From the NCBI GenBank assembly GCA_934183305.1, contig CAKPSF010000003.1, positions 52,169 to 116,168 of the forward strand: a stretch of 64,000 nt of DNA, read 5' to 3'. The notes beneath the pieces were generated by a model. That model did not search any database. It was not told the origin of the DNA and worked only from the letters and a program-made list of their open reading frames with translations. Positions within the stretch are counted from its first letter, which is position 1, and every line of letters begins with the position of its first letter. Origin of the DNA: an uncultured Clostridia bacterium. GTDB lineage: Bacteria > Bacillota > Clostridia > TANB77 > CAG-508. Of the stretch, positions 63,691-64,000 are shown piece after piece. A program made the translations under genes and the position numbers.

Positions 63691-63888
63691 ACGAATCTCC
63701 TTAATATATATTATCTTACATACACTTTTAATTATACTATAATTATTTTATTTTGCAACCCTTTTTTTAGATTTTTTTAAAATTTCATGTCATTTTTTAT
63801 TAATTTTTAATTTCTATAAAATTTTATTATAAATAAAATCTATTTAATATATGACTACCTAAGGTAACTTAACTTTGTTGTATAGTAA

Positions 63889-63921
63889 AAAATAAACGGT
63901 AATTTTGTTTACCGTTTATTT
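63889..63921 (-). terminator. Terminator of the tRNA-Gln gene
   Basis: AAATAAACGGTAA / TTTACCGTTTATTT hairpin directly after the tRNA CCA end on the minus strand, followed by TTTTTT. Confidence 0.85.
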
Positions 63922-63996
63922 TGGCTGGGCTGGCTAGATTCGAACTAGCGCATGCCAGAGTCAAAGTCTGGTGCCTTACCGCTTGGCTACAGCCCA
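63922..63996 (-). tRNA. tRNA-Gln (anticodon TTG)
   Basis: 75 bases including encoded CCA. Acceptor arms TGGGCTG / CAGCCCA, anticodon stem CCAGA / TCTGG around loop CTTTGAC (anticodon TTG), T-arm GCTAGTTCGAATCTAGC. All arms pair well. Confidence 0.96.
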
Positions 63997-64000
63997 ATAT

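Noticed and set aside
1..64000. CRISPR arrays, insertion sequences or prophage
   Set aside because: No regularly spaced direct repeats, transposase, integrase or phage structural genes were seen. The HigB-like toxin has phage relatives but stands alone.

Overview
This is an AT-rich chromosomal window from a low-GC Gram-positive bacterium. It looks like a spore-forming member of the Clostridia, possibly an uncultured gut lineage. The evidence is a clostridial-style gene set: a dipicolinate synthase A homologue, a YtvI-type sporulation membrane protein, SAM-I riboswitch control of metK, sortase/LPQTG proteins, LytR-CpsA-Psr and VanZ proteins, and prepilin-like N-termini of the 'GITLVALIITIIVLLIL' type. 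Nearly all genes lie on the minus strand. Only a small OB-fold-like membrane protein (4114) and a sortase (62647) are on the plus strand. The species cannot be named from sequence alone.

Layout. 1-4.0 kb: cysS (cut by the window edge) and a class A penicillin-binding protein. 4.1-7.6 kb: small membrane and regulatory genes (OB-fold protein, YtvI, a very cysteine-rich CBS protein, PAP2 phosphatase, VanZ). 7.6-22.5 kb: one long surface-polysaccharide operon read right to left from a good promoter near 22.5 kb. It contains the initiating sugar-phosphate transferase, four or more glycosyltransferases, a Wzy-like polymerase, an ATP-grasp ligase, two PLP-type enzymes, a sugar epimerase, a Wzx-like flippase and all four dTDP-rhamnose genes. 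An LCP ligase, which would attach the polymer to the wall, sits just upstream. 23.8-29.0 kb: iron-sulfur flavoprotein, ABC exporter, a HigB/HigA-type toxin-antitoxin pair, and metK under a SAM-I riboswitch. 29.0-33.0 kb: ftsE-ftsX-M23 hydrolase-S41 protease, a division and wall-hydrolysis module. 33-43.4 kb: DUF2207 protein with a frameshifted glycine tail, split transketolase, upp, purB, tRNA-Leu, tsaE, patatin, and rpsF-ssb-rpsR. 43.5-43.75 kb: a ~210-nt structured RNA, probably 6S RNA, with its own promoter.

The most unusual part is 44.1-53.8 kb. It carries two copies of a cassette. Each copy has a strong promoter, a ~60-codon small ORF ending in a terminator-like hairpin, and then a secreted prepilin-like protein with a C-terminal formylglycine-generating-enzyme/C-type-lectin-like domain. 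The two proteins share their N-terminus and a 34-nt block at the 3' end, but differ sharply in the ~25 codons just before that block. In copy 1 this stretch is 58% G+C in a very AT-rich genome and is rich in NNC/NNT codons, which is what a diversity-generating retroelement (DGR) variable region looks like. No reverse transcriptase or template repeat is visible here, so any DGR would have to act from elsewhere. Between the copies lie uppP, dpaA, a TPR protein, a cadherin-like surface protein and a glucosaminidase with a dockerin-like tail.

53.8-64 kb: GH15 glycosidase, beta-CASP nuclease, an unrecognised coiled-coil protein, FtsK/SpoIIIE, a DivIVA-like coiled-coil protein, rsmD, a sortase facing an LPQTG protein, and tRNA-Gln. 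A short GC-rich palindrome occurs at four places in the window.
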